Shown in pieces: positions 1 through 9,650 of a DNA stretch of 64,000 bases. The stretch is from Moritella sp. (GTDB lineage: Bacteria > Pseudomonadota > Gammaproteobacteria > Enterobacterales > Moritellaceae). Position 1 is the stretch's first letter. Every line of letters begins with the position of its first letter. The notes beneath the pieces were generated by a model, which saw only the letters and a program-made list of their open reading frames with translations, was not told the origin of the DNA and searched no databases. Both the position numbers and the translations under genes were made by a program. The stretch lies in the NCBI RefSeq assembly GCF_013215705.1, contig NZ_JABSQR010000013.1:62001-126000 (forward strand). The letters run 5' to 3'.

Positions 1-2
1 TT

Positions 3-1067
3 AAAGGAGCTTTAAAGCATCTAACATCAATGGATTCAACACAATATATGAATTTATTCGATAAAGGGGTTGGGATACCAGATAAGGTAGTTGTAGATAT
101 ATATACAGCGGTGTATTTTGCTTTGGTAGGTTTAGCTTCAAATTTTAATAAGCTATCTATTGACATAATTTTATCGCAGCGTACTAAACACTCTTTAGAA
201 CTTTGGATTAAGGATATTCTCAGAGAAGACTATCTATCATTAGACATAAGTGATCGAGGTCTTCATCGATATACATCAGAAGATATAAGAAGAGATTCAC
301 TAGGGTTCATTCAAGAGCTTCAGGCATTGCTACAGTTTTCTAAGGTTGAAGCTCTCAAACCATTAGACACACCTGATAATTTGGTGAAAATTAGAGGTAT
401 TATTGATGAAACGGTTTATTCGACATTTCAACTTTCCGTTGCTAACTCGATCCCTTGGTTATGTGTGGATCAGCTTATGTGTATTTTGGCCCATAAATCA
501 GGATATTTAGTGGCAAATACAAATACTATTATAATTGAGTTACTTAATAGCTTGTCGTTGGAAAGTAAGAAAAAGAGCATTCAGTTTAATTTATTAACTG
601 GTGCCCCTGTACCTATATTGTATGACGATATTGCTGAATTGAGTCGTTCATCTGATAATCATGATGTGTATTTGGTAGCTAAATTTATAGAAAAATACGG
701 CGTATCGTTTGAGTCACCAGAGGTATCACTTAGTTTCTTAACTGAAATAGTAGGAAGAGTGACTGTTAATGCTTACTTAGAAGGTGGGATATTGAGTGGG
801 GGTAGGAGTCGTGACCCTAGTTATGCTGGGTTTGCTGAAGATGTCTTCAATTATTGTTGTCGTGTAGCCATCACTGCTTTAGTCGGTGATACAGCTGAGC
901 AAAGACTCGCCTTATTCATATCAAATGTGTTGCATGAATTTGGTCGAGTTCGTCGTTATACGGCTCTACTCGAAAAGTTAACATCAACTTTTGCCACTGG
1001 ACATTTTTTAGATATACAGGAAATAAATAGGATATTTGAAAGATGTTCTTTGAAATACGTGTATTAA
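3..1067 (+). CDS. hypothetical protein, 5' end cut by the window edge
   Basis: The reading frame is open all the way to the first bases of the window, so the ATG at 30 is probably internal and the true start lies upstream. At least 354 residues are visible. The protein is soluble in appearance, rich in Leu, Ser and Glu, with no signal peptide and no membrane segment, and reads like a long alpha-helical protein. I recognise no family or motif. It ends about 40 bp before the first long repeat and so belongs to the cargo upstream of the first tRNA-Leu fragment. Function unknown. Confidence 0.6.
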   Translation, partial: KGALKHLTSMDSTQYMNLFDKGVGIPDKVVVDIYTAVYFALVGLASNFNKLSIDIILSQRTKHSLELWIKDILREDYLSLDISDRGLHRYTSEDIRRDSLGFIQELQALLQFSKVEALKPLDTPDNLVKIRGIIDETVYSTFQLSVANSIPWLCVDQLMCILAHKSGYLVANTNTIIIELLNSLSLESKKKSIQFNLLTGAPVPILYDDIAELSRSSDNHDVYLVAKFIEKYGVSFESPEVSLSFLTEIVGRVTVNAYLEGGILSGGRSRDPSYAGFAEDVFNYCCRVAITALVGDTAEQRLALFISNVLHEFGRVRRYTALLEKLTSTFATGHFLDIQEINRIFERCSLKYVY

Positions 1068-1248
1068 CTTGATTGATATTAAATTTAATTTTTTTGCCAA
1101 GTATTTGCTGGAATTAAAAAACGAAAAAATATTTTGTAAATGTCATTCCTGTGCGCATCAGTAGCTAAATAGATCCAACACAATCCCAAATAATGGACAA
1201 GAATATCCAACAAGATCCTAGTGTTTATAATCACTGCAAAGGCATCTC

Positions 1249-1307
1249 AAGGAATTCAAAATCCTCTTCCGAAAGGAGTGGCGGTTCAAGTCCGCCCTCG
1301 GGCACCA
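1249..1307 (+). other. tRNA-Leu 3' half, attachment-site-like remnant A
   Basis: The stretch contains a CAA anticodon-loop-like segment, a long variable arm, a perfect T-arm (GGCGG TTCAAGT CCGCC), and the acceptor 3' strand CTCGGGC followed by ACCA. No matching 5' half precedes it, so it cannot make a tRNA. Such 3' halves are the usual footprint of tyrosine-integrase insertion into a tRNA gene. The same segment recurs at 6634, 9554, 13209 and, more diverged, at 24341 and 27304. Confidence 0.85.
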
Positions 1308-1320
1308 TATTTAAGTAATA

Positions 1321-1345
1321 GAGCCTCAACGAAAGTTGGGGCTTT
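1321..1345 (+). terminator. tRNA-Leu terminator, copy A
   Basis: A nine-base hairpin (AGCCTCAAC, GAAA loop, GTTGGGGCT) with one G-T pair is followed by a T-rich stretch. It follows the CCA end by 13 bases and is carried along with the tRNA fragment in all copies. Confidence 0.8.
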
Positions 1346-1933
1346 GTTGTATCTAGCACAATCAAAAGCTTACCTCGTATTCCCTTACGTTATATCCTTA
1401 AAAATACTCTCTAATAAACTCACGTTATTACCCTTGGAAAATTTACTCCTGTCCATATCCGGTACTTTCGCATGCAGAATCTGTGCGCAAGGTAATCTAA
1501 CTGAATCCAACACTGTTCTGTACTTTGAGGTTTGTTAGTTTTGCTGGTGGATGTAAGTGCCAGTATTAGCATGGGAGTCGGTTGGGTGGAGTTCCGGTAC
1601 TTTACGGTCCATTTCTTGTCCTTTGGAATTGGTATGCGTAATTAAGTTGATTTATTAATAACTAATGTAGCTGCGTCATTTTTTCGTAATTGGTTATTGC
1701 TGTAAGTACCTATGCCATATGGTGTTGAGGCATGTGTGTAATAAGCACGTAGGGGATAGATAATAAGTAACACACACATTACTCACCAGTTGTCAGCAGA
1801 CTTAAAATCTTGGGCTAAATCGCAAAAGTAATATTGATCATTTTTTGACTGTAATAATAATGAGTATTACTTCCTAATATTTATCGCGGCTATTTATTGC
1901 TGGTTAGTACAGCTACAAATTGTGCCTCCAAAT

Positions 1934-2932
1934 TTAAATTGATGCTAGTTTATTTTTATATGTGTAAAATTTTTTCGTTTCTTGATTCATATAGAAAAGC
2001 TGGAAATTTGTTTTTAGCTGGTTATTTAGGGTGTCAATAAAGGTGAAATCTTGTCTGGTAGGTTTACTATCAACAACAATTAATAATTTTTCATATTCAT
2101 TATGCTTTCGGTCATATATTGCGTAATCAAGTAATTGGCCTACTGCTAACCGAATACACATTTTTACAGTTCTGAAGCCTTCTAATGTGCTTTTTAATTC
2201 AGCTATATACTTCTTGTTATTGCAAGAAAAGCTGAAGTCGAAATAATCGTAACCTTCGTTTGAACCATTTTGATATTTCTTCTTAGTTTGTTCATCCGTA
2301 TCCATTACATTGTTCTGTTCATTTAACCAAATATCAAAGTATTTTGCTAAGAATTGCTCTCTATATATTATTGTTTTTTGCTGTTCAGGAAGTAAATAAT
2401 CGCTTTTTTTTAATTCTGGTTTATTAGTTTTCTTCTTTAGGGGTGGCTTATTTGCATTATTTAATCTTGTGAAGTATTCAGGGCAATCTAAGTTAATAAA
2501 CGAATCTATGTCGTGTTTGTTTGTAATGTATCCTTCAAGAGCTGGATAAGGTGTATTTTTTTTACGACTTCCAACAGCTCGAAACTCTAATAGCCCTGAT
2601 GGTATGCTTAATTGTAGTTTTTTTGCATCAGCTTTATATTTGAGGGGAATTTCAATTCTTATACCTTGAGACCTATTCTTGATTCTAATTTGTGGGTGGA
2701 ATCCTGCCGCATCAGTTGTGGTGTATGTGCTAGAAACCATACCTTTTTCAGTTTTTTTTGCTATATGACTCACGGTCTCCCAATGATAAGTGGATAATAG
2801 TTTTTTTCTAAAATAAGAAAATAAATCAGCTATATGGGGCTTGTCATGGTTTAGTAATGCTAAAGCTTTGGTGTAGCTTTCAGTGAATGTTTCGCTTAAT
2901 TGTTCATTTTTCATTTCTAGTGTTTTAGACAT
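1934..2932 (-). CDS. PD-(D/E)XK nuclease-like protein
   Basis: The 332-residue product starts at an ATG with a good AAGG site eight bases upstream; an in-frame TTG at 3022 would add 30 residues. The N-terminal half is basic and unrecognised. Around residues 235-270 there is an acidic 'DYFDF' strand, then 'AELKS', then 'AVGQLLDY', a spacing that resembles the PD-(D/E)XK fold (acidic residue, E-x-K, and a following helix with Gln). The remainder looks like an alternating strand/helix nuclease core. It stands alone in the island, opposite in strand to its neighbours. A role as a defence or DNA-processing nuclease is inferred from the fold pattern only. Confidence 0.5.
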   Translation of the reverse strand: MSKTLEMKNEQLSETFTESYTKALALLNHDKPHIADLFSYFRKKLLSTYHWETVSHIAKKTEKGMVSSTYTTTDAAGFHPQIRIKNRSQGIRIEIPLKYKADAKKLQLSIPSGLLEFRAVGSRKKNTPYPALEGYITNKHDIDSFINLDCPEYFTRLNNANKPPLKKKTNKPELKKSDYLLPEQQKTIIYREQFLAKYFDIWLNEQNNVMDTDEQTKKKYQNGSNEGYDYFDFSFSCNNKKYIAELKSTLEGFRTVKMCIRLAVGQLLDYAIYDRKHNEYEKLLIVVDSKPTRQDFTFIDTLNNQLKTNFQLFYMNQETKKFYTYKNKLASI

Positions 2933-3022
2933 ACTCTTGACCTTACTATTCTTCGATTTTGTTAATTTATTTTGAAGAAAACTTAACCCAGTTATTAACT
3001 GATGCTGCTTGTATAAATGCAA

Positions 3023-3426
3023 ATTTAGTATTCTCTACTTGAAACATGCATCAACCCAACTCATGCAATTCAGCTGATAAGTATTCTAAATAAAGAGGAG
3101 TAATTACCTTTTTATTGCAAATCTTTGATAAAGAAAAAAGTGATAGTTGAAATCGAGTTATCTTTTTGCCTTTCGCCTTTCGCCTTTGCATTTGTATTCA
3201 CTGATTTAACAATCAATGCAGCACAATCGTGGGGCGACGGTTTCATCTTCTTACCTTTTGTCATTTCAAGTGTTTGTATAATGGCAGCTGAAAGTGTGCT
3301 GATCAACTATTTTGGTGTGCTTGGAGTCTTAAATAGGTATTTATTTATTTGTGAAATGTGTTTGCGTATCTACCCTCATCTTCAAAAATATATTAATACC
3401 TTGTATCACAATTAAAGGGTATTAAT
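3023..3426. other. no convincing gene; integrase leader repeat at the end
   Basis: Two short opposing frames (about 64 and 96 codons) overlap here and neither has a clear start or family. The end of the stretch (from about 3366) repeats the leader seen before the integrase remnant at 4999, including 'acccatcttcaaaaa' and 'tattaataccttgtat'. Confidence 0.5.
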
Positions 3427-3591
3427 ATGACCATCAATAACACCAACTTTCTCACCACCAAAAATAATCAAATCCACCAATGCCACCTAGAATTACTTCC
3501 CACTAACTCTGTAAATTCATCAGTAACAGAACTTAAATTGAATGATTATCAACGTGTATTATGCTCAGATAGTATTGAGGTAATAGGTTAA
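3427..3591 (+). pseudogene. tyrosine integrase N-terminal remnant 1
   Basis: A 54-codon frame begins 'MTINN' and resembles the first 50 residues of the integrase fragment at 4999 ('LP.N..NSS.TEL' is shared). It then runs out of homology and stops. The upstream leader is also shared with the 4999 copy, so this is a decayed paralogous integrase start and not a gene of its own. There is no core-binding or catalytic domain. Confidence 0.65.
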
Positions 3592-4100
3592 TGTGTTGAT
3601 ATAAATATATTAATAGCTAACTTTCACATCTTGATAGTAGCAATGTAGAAGTGTTGCCGATATTCACCACATCATTAAGATTTGGATATTAAGCTAGAGA
3701 TTATCACCACGAAGCCTTGATAATCATGGCAATGTATCCATTGCTATAATCAAGAACTGAAATCTAATGTAAGCATCTGATTTAAAATCACTTAATAGGT
3801 AGTAACGAAACTATTAGCAGGATAATTTAGTCATGATATCAATAATTAAATATTCATGCTAAATGCCGTGACATAATTACCAGTACAGAATAAAGCAGAA
3901 TCACAAGAGTTCACTCTCCATTATCTTAACCCTCGAACCGCGAATATCATCGTTATAATCTAATCCTCTGTCTATCTAAACTGCTAGTATTAGTTGAATA
4001 GTGACGATGATATTAGTTTTATGATTTTAAGGTGTTGATTTTAAATGGAACGACTGCCATTGTGTTATAATCTTTAGGGCTGGTAGATTGGAGGGTTTAC
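3592..4100. other. AT-rich spacer with no gene seen
   Basis: Stops are frequent in all frames. A short block near 3931-3985 ('ctcgaaccg.gaatatcatcgttataatc') is repeated near 13352-13385, so this is another shared island fragment. Confidence 0.5.
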
Positions 4101-4892
4101 ATGGGACTGTTAAATATAAAACAACGATTTTCTGACGATATAGATAAACTGACAAATGAAGAAGCTGCTTATATATTAACTATTTTGATGTTAATACTTG
4201 GCCTTGCTATTCACGCTTTCCTTGAAAAAATAAATACTGAAATCAGTTTCTCACTTTACTGGTTCGCATTAATTTTCATGTTTTATGGATTTTCAAATTA
4301 TGTTTTTGAATTAATTAAAATTTTGAGTTCAAATTTACTTGGGAAATCACTGGGAGCAATAGTATTTCTAGGTGCTACAACGTTGAATTTAACTGTTGCA
4401 AACGGGTTTATCAATAATGTATTACATGTACCTGCATCGGCTTTTGGTTATACACAAACTCTTGTGTCAATTTTAACCATTCCTGTTTCTAGCTCTATAT
4501 CCTTTATGGCTTTATTCGTTATTTGTTTATCAGTAATAATGGTAGATGGAATGGTGAGTTTTAAGAGTATGAGCGCTAAGAATATACTAACACTTAAATT
4601 TATTAGAGGATTTGCTGTAGGCAGCCCATTTCTTGTTACGAGTAGAATGATATCAATTGTTATATTGTTATCACTATCCATGAGTTTTGCAAATAATAAT
4701 AAATGGTATTCTGATCAGATCTCAGTATTTACTAAATGGTTTGCTTTCAACTTTGAAATGGATAGCTACGGATACTGTATAATTCCTGATAGTGCTAAGG
4801 TTTCATACCTTCAGATGGATAATATCGTGGTTGGTGAGTTTGATGGTGAGAATTACAATTTTTATGTTAAGCGATGCCGTGATGAACTATAG
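4101..4892 (+). CDS. multi-pass membrane protein of unknown function
   Basis: The 263-residue product has an ATG preceded by a strong GGAGG site. About five hydrophobic stretches lie at roughly residues 24-40, 50-70, 82-105, 125-150 and 180-200, followed by a soluble tail of about 60 residues that contains two cysteines. I do not recognise the family. It is alone between two integrase remnants, which marks it as island cargo. A membrane location is clear from the sequence; the role is not. Confidence 0.6.
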   Translation: MGLLNIKQRFSDDIDKLTNEEAAYILTILMLILGLAIHAFLEKINTEISFSLYWFALIFMFYGFSNYVFELIKILSSNLLGKSLGAIVFLGATTLNLTVANGFINNVLHVPASAFGYTQTLVSILTIPVSSSISFMALFVICLSVIMVDGMVSFKSMSAKNILTLKFIRGFAVGSPFLVTSRMISIVILLSLSMSFANNNKWYSDQISVFTKWFAFNFEMDSYGYCIIPDSAKVSYLQMDNIVVGEFDGENYNFYVKRCRDEL

Positions 4893-4998
4893 CTAGTAGA
4901 TTTTATTACTCAACAGTAGAGAACCTTTTTTCATCGTATCTAACCCATCTTCAAAAACATATTAATACCTTGTATCCCTAACCAGACGAGGTATTAAT

Positions 4999-5583
4999 AT
5001 GACCATCAAAACCACGCCCAATAACCCTAATCCCATTACCACCAAGAAATTCAAATTCACCAATGCAAATCTAAAATCCCTTCCAGCTAATCCAGCAAAT
5101 TCATCATCAACAGAACTCGAAGTATCCGACACAGAAATCATCGGCTTGAAATGCCTATCCGGTAAAACAGGTAATAAACGTTTCTTACTACGCTATAAAT
5201 TCAACGGGCGTAAATGTAGTATCACCATTGGGCGCTCCCCAGACATCGATATTAACCAAGCTCGTAAGGTAGCGAGAAAGTATAAAGGTATGATTGCTGA
5301 TGGTGTTGACCCTAAAGCAGAGCGTGACAATCAAGTTGATTACCCAACGGTTAAGTCATTCTTCTACGATACGTACTTACCACTGGCAAAGCGCAGAAAG
5401 AAAACATGGGCTTTGGATGAGAAACGATTCCGTAAACACTGTCATGCAATTGCCAATATCAAATATAACGAGCTAACAGTTAGCCATGTAATGAAACTCC
5501 ACTTAACCCTGAGTGAAACTAAATACAAAGGTGAATATTACGCACCTGCAATTTTTAATCGAGTATTATATGTATTTTTATAA
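4999..5583 (+). pseudogene. P4-type tyrosine integrase, truncated after the core-binding domain
   Basis: The 194-codon frame has the N-terminal DUF4102-type domain ('GLKCLSGKTGNKRFLLRY', 'ITIGR.PDI', 'ARK.A.KYK', 'DGVDPKAERD') and most of the SAM-like core-binding domain ('VKSFFYDTYLPLA' to 'YYAPAIFNR'). Full-length relatives have about 400 residues with a catalytic R-H-R-Y domain, which is absent here. The frame stops right after the core-binding domain at a switch to unrelated DNA. It is the best preserved of five integrase remnants in the window and is unlikely to be active. Confidence 0.8.
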
Positions 5584-5752
5584 ATATGTGAAATCAGTTG
5601 TAATTTCAGCGATCACTAGTACTTATCTTTTTGTAATATAGGATGAATCGGTATTCTCAAATTAGCTGTTATGAGAAAGATATTTTGTCGAAATATTTGA
5701 TTTACCCAATTAAGTGAGTTTATTAAATATTAAAATAATTAAAGGAATATGA

Positions 5753-6286
5753 ATGAGTGCTCTGCCATATCAACTACCCAAAAGCGCTATGCAAAAGATA
5801 TTGCATTTATCTAAAATAACCTCAATACCAATGAATTTATTGCAAGGTGCTGGAGATGCAGAAATTGAAGCCATTGCAGCTATGATTTTATATCGTCACA
5901 TGGACCGTTTACAAAGAATTGAAGCCATGTCCGTGATTAGAAGTGTTAAAAACAGAGCGCTTATGGGGCATATATTAGATAAAACTTTAGATACTACATT
6001 TGTTAATCCTCAATGGGGGATATGGTCTCTATCAAATAAGGAGCTTTTGGAAGACATTAATTTTCATACTGTTATTGATTCTTTTGCTGGTTATGTGGGT
6101 ATTGGGGGATCAATAATAGGAGGGAAGGATATGATAAAAGATATTTGGACTCTCAAAAAAATGGGTAAAAAACACTGGACTTTGATTGTTATTTGGGGAA
6201 GTGTAATCTTTAATAAAAAAGAACTGAATAAGGCACAAGCAGAGTTAGGTAACAGGCAAACTATTAATAAATCAGGACTATATTAA
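5753..6286 (+). CDS. hypothetical protein with glycine-rich hydrophobic segment
   Basis: The 177-residue product starts at an ATG seven bases after AAGGA. The first 100 residues are helical and soluble-looking. Residues 110-125 hold a glycine-zipper-like stretch ('FAGYVGIGGSIIGG') and residues 140-155 a short hydrophobic stretch. No family is recognised. Its stop overlaps the start of the next small membrane gene (TAATG), so the two are translationally coupled. The pair lies between an integrase remnant and long repeat B, as an island cassette. A toxin-with-partner arrangement is possible but unproven. Confidence 0.5.
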   Translation: MSALPYQLPKSAMQKILHLSKITSIPMNLLQGAGDAEIEAIAAMILYRHMDRLQRIEAMSVIRSVKNRALMGHILDKTLDTTFVNPQWGIWSLSNKELLEDINFHTVIDSFAGYVGIGGSIIGGKDMIKDIWTLKKMGKKHWTLIVIWGSVIFNKKELNKAQAELGNRQTINKSGLY

Positions 6287-6477
6287 TGCTAAAATTTATT
6301 CTGTCAAAGGTTGTGTTTTATATATTTTTATTCATATGTGTCTATTGGTATTGGGAGGAGTCTGATGATAGTACTAAAACAGGGTTGTTTTATTTCGTTT
6401 TTCTAATAGCATTTTGTCAAAATATTTATTACAGCTATAAACTTTCAAAAATAGAGGCTGAAAATAAACAGCTATAA
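6286..6477 (+). CDS. small membrane protein, coupled to the upstream gene
   Basis: The 63-residue product has two hydrophobic helices (about residues 3-20 and 31-48) separated by an acidic 'EESDDS' turn, and a charged C-terminal tail. Its ATG shares a base with the stop of the preceding gene, so it probably depends on that gene for translation. No family is recognised. Small size, membrane location and tight coupling suggest that it serves the upstream protein, for example as an immunity or anchoring partner. This is an inference from layout. Confidence 0.45.
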   Translation: MLKFILSKVVFYIFLFICVYWYWEESDDSTKTGLFYFVFLIAFCQNIYYSYKLSKIEAENKQL

Positions 6478-6633
6478 CATTATGTCCAATACTGAGTCAG
6501 GATTAAAATTCAAATATTTTGGTAAATGAAATTCCTGTGTTCATCAGTAGCTAACTTGATCCAACACAATCCCAAATGATGGACAAGAATATCCAACGAG
6601 ATCCAAGTATCTATCACTACTGCAAAGGGTCTC

Positions 6634-6692
6634 AAGGAATTCAAAATCCTCTTCCGAAAGGAGTGGCGGTTCAAGTCCGCCCTCGGGCACCA
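6634..6692 (+). other. tRNA-Leu 3' half, attachment-site-like remnant B
   Basis: It is base-for-base the same as copy A from the anticodon loop to CCA. There is no 5' half upstream, so no functional tRNA. Confidence 0.85.
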
Positions 6693-6705
6693 TATTTAAG
6701 TAATA

Positions 6706-6730
6706 GAGCCTCAACGAAAGTTGGGGCTTT
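6706..6730 (+). terminator. tRNA-Leu terminator, copy B
   Basis: The same GAGCCTCAAC/GAAA/GTTGGGGCTTT hairpin as copy A. It would stop transcription leaving the 5753-6477 gene pair. Confidence 0.75.
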
Positions 6731-7062
6731 GTTGTATCTGGCAGAATTAAAAGCTTACCTACATTTTCCTTTACCTATATCTCTAGAAATACTTCCCAAT
6801 AAACTTAACTATGACCTCTAGATAATTTGTTCCTGTCCATATCCGGTACTTTCACGTGCAGAATCTGTGCGCAAAGTCATCTCACGCACTCCTAATGGAT
6901 CCAACATCGTCCTGTCCTTTGAAACTAGTATGGATTATTCGGTGGATTTATTAATGCTGGAGGTGGCTGCGTTATTTTTCCGTAATTGGTTATTGCTGGA
7001 AGTACCTATGCAGTATGGGGTTGTGGCATGTGTTTAATAAGCTCGTAGGGGATAGACAGCAG

Positions 7063-7340
7063 TGAAGACTATTAGATTCGGTTAATTCAATTTATTCGTG
7101 ATTGTGGTGTAGAGATTATCACTGAGTAGCGGTGTAACAATGACAATCGACGGTGCATTTTCTGGTGAAAAAAAAACTTGTTTTCATAATAACATAAAGC
7201 TGTTATCTTCCACTCAATCAACAGCTTATATAACATGCCTAGACTCCTTTTTTGTGAGGGAACTAGCACCACTTTAGCCGTCGGCAACTTCCCTTTAACA
7301 CCCTACAGTTTACTGTGCGCAATAGCTAAACTGGCAAAAA
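7063..7340. other. upstream region of the chemoreceptor gene, no gene seen
   Basis: AT-rich spacer between repeat B and the chemoreceptor start. No clear ribosome site or conserved element was found. Confidence 0.4.
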
Positions 7341-9260
7341 ATGAAGAAAAATATGAAATCACTTGGTTTTAAAAAAACATTAATTATTTCAATATTATTG
7401 TTAGTTACGGCATCTTTGCTAACATCAAATTGGCTTTCTTATAATAATTTAAAAGATAGTACGGTTCAGAGCATTAAAGATAAGTCAGTATCGACTGCCA
7501 GATTTGAAGCTAAGATTATTGAGGATTGGTTTCATACTAAAACCCTCGCAATTGACTCATTAGCCAACCATTACAAACTCGGAACATATGGTGATCGCTA
7601 TGTTGATATAACAAGATTCACGAAGAGTGCTAGTGACCTAACTTCTGTGTATTTTGGTTTCGATGATGGCAGTACATATTCGTCCTTAACTGGTGATCGT
7701 TGGATTAACGGCGTTGCAAATAAGGATAAATATGATCCACGTGTCCGCCCTTGGTATCAATTAGCAAAAAGAACAAATAATTTAGATATTACAGATGTTT
7801 ATAATGATACAAAAACAGGGGAACCGGTTGTCTCTATTGTAAAAAATATTGGAAATGGTGTCGTTAAAGGTGATGTTTTTTTGTCCATCTTAGATGACGC
7901 TGTAGAAAATATTAATTTTCCGGGCGCGATTACCATAATTTTAGACGGAGCGGGAAAAACGTTAGCTACCAACTCAACTGCACTAGATGTGGGTGGGCGA
8001 CTTTCCGATATCGGTATGGTCGACGTACAGAATGCAATGCTATCTCAAGACGATATATATATAGATTACACATTAAATGGTGTCGAAAAATTAGCGATCA
8101 CTAAATCTATAAAACTGGTCAATGGAAAAAAATGGTATCTATTTATCGGGGTTGATAAGTCCGTTGTCTATGCTACCGTCGATGAAGCACTGACTAATGC
8201 GCTTATCACTTCACTTGTTATGATATCCATTGTAGTTTTGCTTGTGTTAACCATGCTAAACACTTTATATCGTCCAATTCTTTCGCTTAAAGACGTTGTG
8301 CTCGATTTATCAAAAGGTAATGGTGATCTCACCCGTCGATTACCTGTAACTAGTGATGACGATTTGGGGCAAATATCAGAGGGCATTAATGTATTTATCG
8401 GCAACCTACAATCCTTAATGTTGGACGTATCACAGTCTTCTGAGCTCATCTCTCATAGTGTTGATAAACTTAAACACCAAACGGATGAAAATAACGAAGT
8501 ACTGACCGCTCACTCGGCAGAAACAGAACAAATCGTTGCTGCTATTGAAGAAATGAATGCGACTGCCAATGATGTCGCGAGTAATGCTTCCGAAGCATCT
8601 CAGTTCACTCATAATGCAAACACTCAAGTTACTGATTCTAAAAACGTTGTAATGAGCGCCACAAAGACGGTATCTGAACTCGTTGAAGAAGTTGAAAATA
8701 CATCTGTGAGTATTGCAGAAATCGGAAATGACACCAAAGATATTACCAACGTACTGAAAGTCATTGGTGAAATTGCAGAGCAAACGAACCTGCTGGCGTT
8801 AAATGCAGCTATCGAAGCGGCTCGAGCCGGGGAGCAAGGCCGAGGCTTTGCCGTTGTCGCAGATGAAGTCCGAGCGCTTGCTGCCAGAACGCAAACTAGC
8901 ACGGCAGAGATTGAACAGACGCTAAGTAAGCTACATGCGGGATCTACTACTGCAATTACAGCAATGGACTCCACTAAATTGACATGCGAAAGAACGGTGG
9001 AAACGACATCTTTGGTGGCTCAAAACCTTGATTCTATAGCTAAATCAGTAATCCATATTAATGACTTAAATATGCAGATAGCTACCGCAGCCGAGGAGCA
9101 AAGCTCTGTTACAGATGAAATCACTCGTAATATGACCGCTATTCGTGGAATCGTGGGGGAGTTGTCTGCGAATGGAGAAGCGACAACAAATGAAACCATC
9201 AATCTTGCAGCTGCGAACAGTCAGCTGAAATCTATCGTAAGTAAATTCAGGTTGCAATAA
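7341..9260 (+). CDS. methyl-accepting chemotaxis protein with dCache sensor
   Basis: This 639-residue transmembrane chemoreceptor has TM1 at about residues 13-33, a periplasmic dCache_1 domain to about 280, TM2 at about 287-308, HAMP to about 360, and a signalling coiled coil to the end. The hairpin tip near residues 475-505 carries '[20 protein letters not shown]', the CheA/CheW contact. The sensor contains 'YDPRVRPWY', which fits the Y-x4-R-x-W-Y part of the known amino-acid-binding dCache motif, so an amino-acid ligand is likely. There is no C-terminal CheR-tether pentapeptide. It is a single gene framed by repeats B and C. A second ATG lies four codons in; no strong ribosome site decides between them. 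Confidence 0.9.
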   Translation: MKKNMKSLGFKKTLIISILLLVTASLLTSNWLSYNNLKDSTVQSIKDKSVSTARFEAKIIEDWFHTKTLAIDSLANHYKLGTYGDRYVDITRFTKSASDLTSVYFGFDDGSTYSSLTGDRWINGVANKDKYDPRVRPWYQLAKRTNNLDITDVYNDTKTGEPVVSIVKNIGNGVVKGDVFLSILDDAVENINFPGAITIILDGAGKTLATNSTALDVGGRLSDIGMVDVQNAMLSQDDIYIDYTLNGVEKLAITKSIKLVNGKKWYLFIGVDKSVVYATVDEALTNALITSLVMISIVVLLVLTMLNTLYRPILSLKDVVLDLSKGNGDLTRRLPVTSDDDLGQISEGINVFIGNLQSLMLDVSQSSELISHSVDKLKHQTDENNEVLTAHSAETEQIVAAIEEMNATANDVASNASEASQFTHNANTQVTDSKNVVMSATKTVSELVEEVENTSVSIAEIGNDTKDITNVLKVIGEIAEQTNLLALNAAIEAARAGEQGRGFAVVADEVRALAARTQTSTAEIEQTLSKLHAGSTTAITAMDSTKLTCERTVETTSLVAQNLDSIAKSVIHINDLNMQIATAAEEQSSVTDEITRNMTAIRGIVGELSANGEATTNETINLAAANSQLKSIVSKFRLQ

Positions 9261-9553
9261 AAAGTATCCGCATAAGGGGATCTCGTTTCTCCAATCGAGC
9301 AGCAATGGAAGCTGCTCGATAAATCAGCTATGACCAATTATAATTGTCTATCCACTCAATATTCTCTTAAAAAACATGCTGATGATATTGTTTAGTTTAA
9401 TAGCTGTCGGCTGCGCGACAGCTATTCTTATCTGTTGGTATTAAAATTTAAGGTATTTTGGTAAATGTAATTCCTGTGCTAAATTAATGCCTAATAGATC
9501 CAATACAATCCCAAATAATATCCAAGTCTTTGTCACTAGTGCAAAGGCGTCTC

Positions 9554-9612
9554 AAGGAATTCAAAATCCTCTTCCGAAAGGAGTGGCGGTTCAAGTCCGC
9601 CCTCGGGCACCA
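9554..9612 (+). other. tRNA-Leu 3' half, attachment-site-like remnant C
   Basis: It is identical to copies A and B from the anticodon loop through CCA, again without a 5' half. Confidence 0.85.
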
Positions 9613-9625
9613 TATTTAAGTAATA

Positions 9626-9650
9626 GAGCCTCAACGAAAGTTGGGGCTTT
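9626..9650 (+). terminator. tRNA-Leu terminator, copy C
   Basis: The same hairpin and T-rich tail as in copies A and B. Confidence 0.75.

Larger units (their letters stand above)
1111..1762 (+). repeat. long island repeat, copy A
   Basis: This is the longest copy of a dispersed repeat that surrounds a tRNA-Leu 3' half. It starts with a motif around 'atttt.gtaaatg', continues through a conserved 'gatccaacacaatcccaaat' block, the tRNA fragment, its terminator, and a downstream block with 'tccggtactttacggtcc'. It ends near 'cgtaggggataga'. Copy B at 6502-7062 matches over nearly the full length. The open frame through the tRNA part is not considered a gene. Confidence 0.75.
6502..7062 (+). repeat. 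long island repeat, copy B
   Basis: It matches copy A from the 'attaaaatt...ttttggtaaatg' start through 'aataagctcgtaggggataga'. The tRNA part is identical to copy A. The downstream part is shorter by small deletions and lacks the 'tccggtactttacggtcc' block. Confidence 0.75.

Noticed and set aside
1221-1538. Open frame through repeat A giving a protein with 'SQGIQNPLPKGVAVQVRP'; the same frame recurs at 6576-6821 and 9487-9669.
   Set aside because: These frames are translations of the tRNA-Leu fragment and its terminator, with no own ribosome site. Conservation comes from the RNA, not from a protein.
3112-3415. Two overlapping short frames on opposite strands.
   Set aside because: Neither has a convincing start or a recognisable family, and the plus-strand frame runs into the integrase leader repeat.
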